Program-made: the position numbers and the translations under genes
Notes under the pieces: model-generated
What the model was told of the DNA's origin: nothing
The model's input: the letters and a program-made list of their open reading frames with translations, nothing else
Database searches by the model: none
Assembly (NCBI GenBank): GCA_035578175.1
Contig: JAQMRL010000003.1
Coordinates: 23,708,419-23,772,418, forward strand
Origin: Catonia carolina
Lineage: Eukaryota > Arthropoda > Insecta > Hemiptera > Achilidae
Reading direction: 5' to 3'
DNA length: 64,000 bases
In this document: piece after piece, positions 63,167 to 64,000 of the stretch
Position numbering within the stretch: the first letter of the stretch is position 1
Layout: the number at the start of each line of letters is the position of its first letter

Positions 63167-64000
63167 TACTTTCTTTTGCCTAAATGAATATACAGGAAGG
63201 AAAATATTGTTTTCATGTCGATTTTTTTAAATCAAGTTTTCACCAGATCTACACATTTTCAGATCCGCCTGAACCCAAAAAAAAACATGTTTTTAGCGAT
63301 TGGTCAGTGTGTGTGTGTGCACAAAATATCTCAAGAACGGAACTTCATACGAAGTTGAAACTTAAGTTAGGTACTAACTTAACTTAACTTAAGTTAGGTA
63401 CCGACTCGACACAAACATTTTCATCAAAACCTGTCAACCGGAAGTAGTAGTTTATTCGTGTCATTTTTCACTTTTTTAAAAATCACATCATTTACTATGT
63501 TTTTATAACCCACAAGATAAGGTAGGCGCCATGTCTGCTGAAATTCTTGGAGAGGCTGTGCTCTCGTAGAAAAAAAATGTTTTTTTTTAAGATTGTGGCC
63601 TTAATACGCATTTCAGCACAAAAATGTTTTAATAAAAGTTGTAGAAAATTTAAAAACCTACAACTTTTATTTCAAACAATTTTTTGTATAACGCTTAGTT
63701 TAGCGGTAATAAGTGATTTTCTGTTTTTTTTTCATGAAAATCTGTAAAAAAAATTTTTTTTTTTTAAGATTTCAGCCTTAGTATGCATTTTACGACAAAA
63801 GCATTTATAATCAAATTTATAGTTAATTAAAAGATCTACAACGTTTATTTCAAGCATTTTTCTCTACAAAGCCTAGTTTAGCGTGAAGAGTGGTATTCCG
63901 TATATTTAAGCCGAACAGGTTGGTTTTTTATTTTGCATCATTCACTCATAATTAAAATAAGGTTACGTTTTTTTGTTAATTTCTTTTTTTTTTAGCTTTT
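63167..64000 (+). repeat. 1-kb interspersed repeat, copy 3 (cut by window end)
   Basis: Follows copy 1 from TACTTTCTTTTGCCTAAATG through CAACCGGAAGTAGTAG and the paired GTTGTAGA/CTACAAC blocks. It contains an extra AACTTAACTTAAGTTAGGTA duplication near 63368-63400. Confidence 0.7.

Overview
This window looks like AT-rich nuclear DNA of an arthropod, most likely an insect. It has split genes with GT-AG introns, arthropod-type mobile elements (BEL/Pao, Ty3/gypsy, Jockey-like and RTE-like retroelements, mariner, hAT, pogo-like elements, tRNA-derived SINEs) and a TCAGT-type initiator. I cannot name the species. No bacterial, viral or CRISPR system and no bona fide tRNA or rRNA gene was seen.

The only host genes I can support are three aldo-keto reductase (AKR) paralogues. 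AKR-A (plus strand, 160-2612) is the last two coding exons of a gene that starts outside the window. AKR-B (plus strand, 25819-52288) is complete: seven coding exons join in frame to 318 codons plus stop, with all AKR catalytic residues but a Gly in place of the conserved Trp after the catalytic His. AKR-C (minus strand, 62231-59344) has exons 1-3 only; exons 4-7 were not found, so it looks like a truncated copy. Shared exon lengths and intron phases show that the three arose by duplication.

The rest is mobile DNA, region by region. 1-5.1 kb: AKR-A with foldback elements, SINEs and a decayed RTE-like tail split by a pogo-like element. 5.16-14.15 kb: a young Ty3/gypsy element on the minus strand with almost identical 1.6-kb LTRs and a textbook -1 frameshift heptamer between gag and pol. 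14.2-20.3 kb: SINEs, a 1-kb repeat with a long TG tract, RTE-like fragments and a small TIR element. 21.0-25.6 kb: an apparently intact Jockey-like non-LTR element just upstream of AKR-B. 25.7-52.5 kb: AKR-B, whose introns hold a 614-bp non-LTR fragment, a second 1-kb repeat copy, a BEL/Pao element (32620-41545), two solo LTRs, a mariner relic, an hAT element and SINEs. 52.5-57 kb: a hairpin cluster, a BEL-family solo LTR and minisatellites. 57.0-62.7 kb: AKR-C with CR1-like and RTE-like retroelements, a pogo-like element and a SINE. 63.2 kb to the end: a third copy of the 1-kb repeat.

The strongest leads are around AKR-B: the active-site Trp-to-Gly change, a (GTAA)6 run on the exon 3 splice donor, and a duplicated exon 4 acceptor that would read into an immediate stop. 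In the gypsy element the leads are the frameshift site and the SAP-like Gag N terminus. I found nothing I would call a wholly new molecular system.
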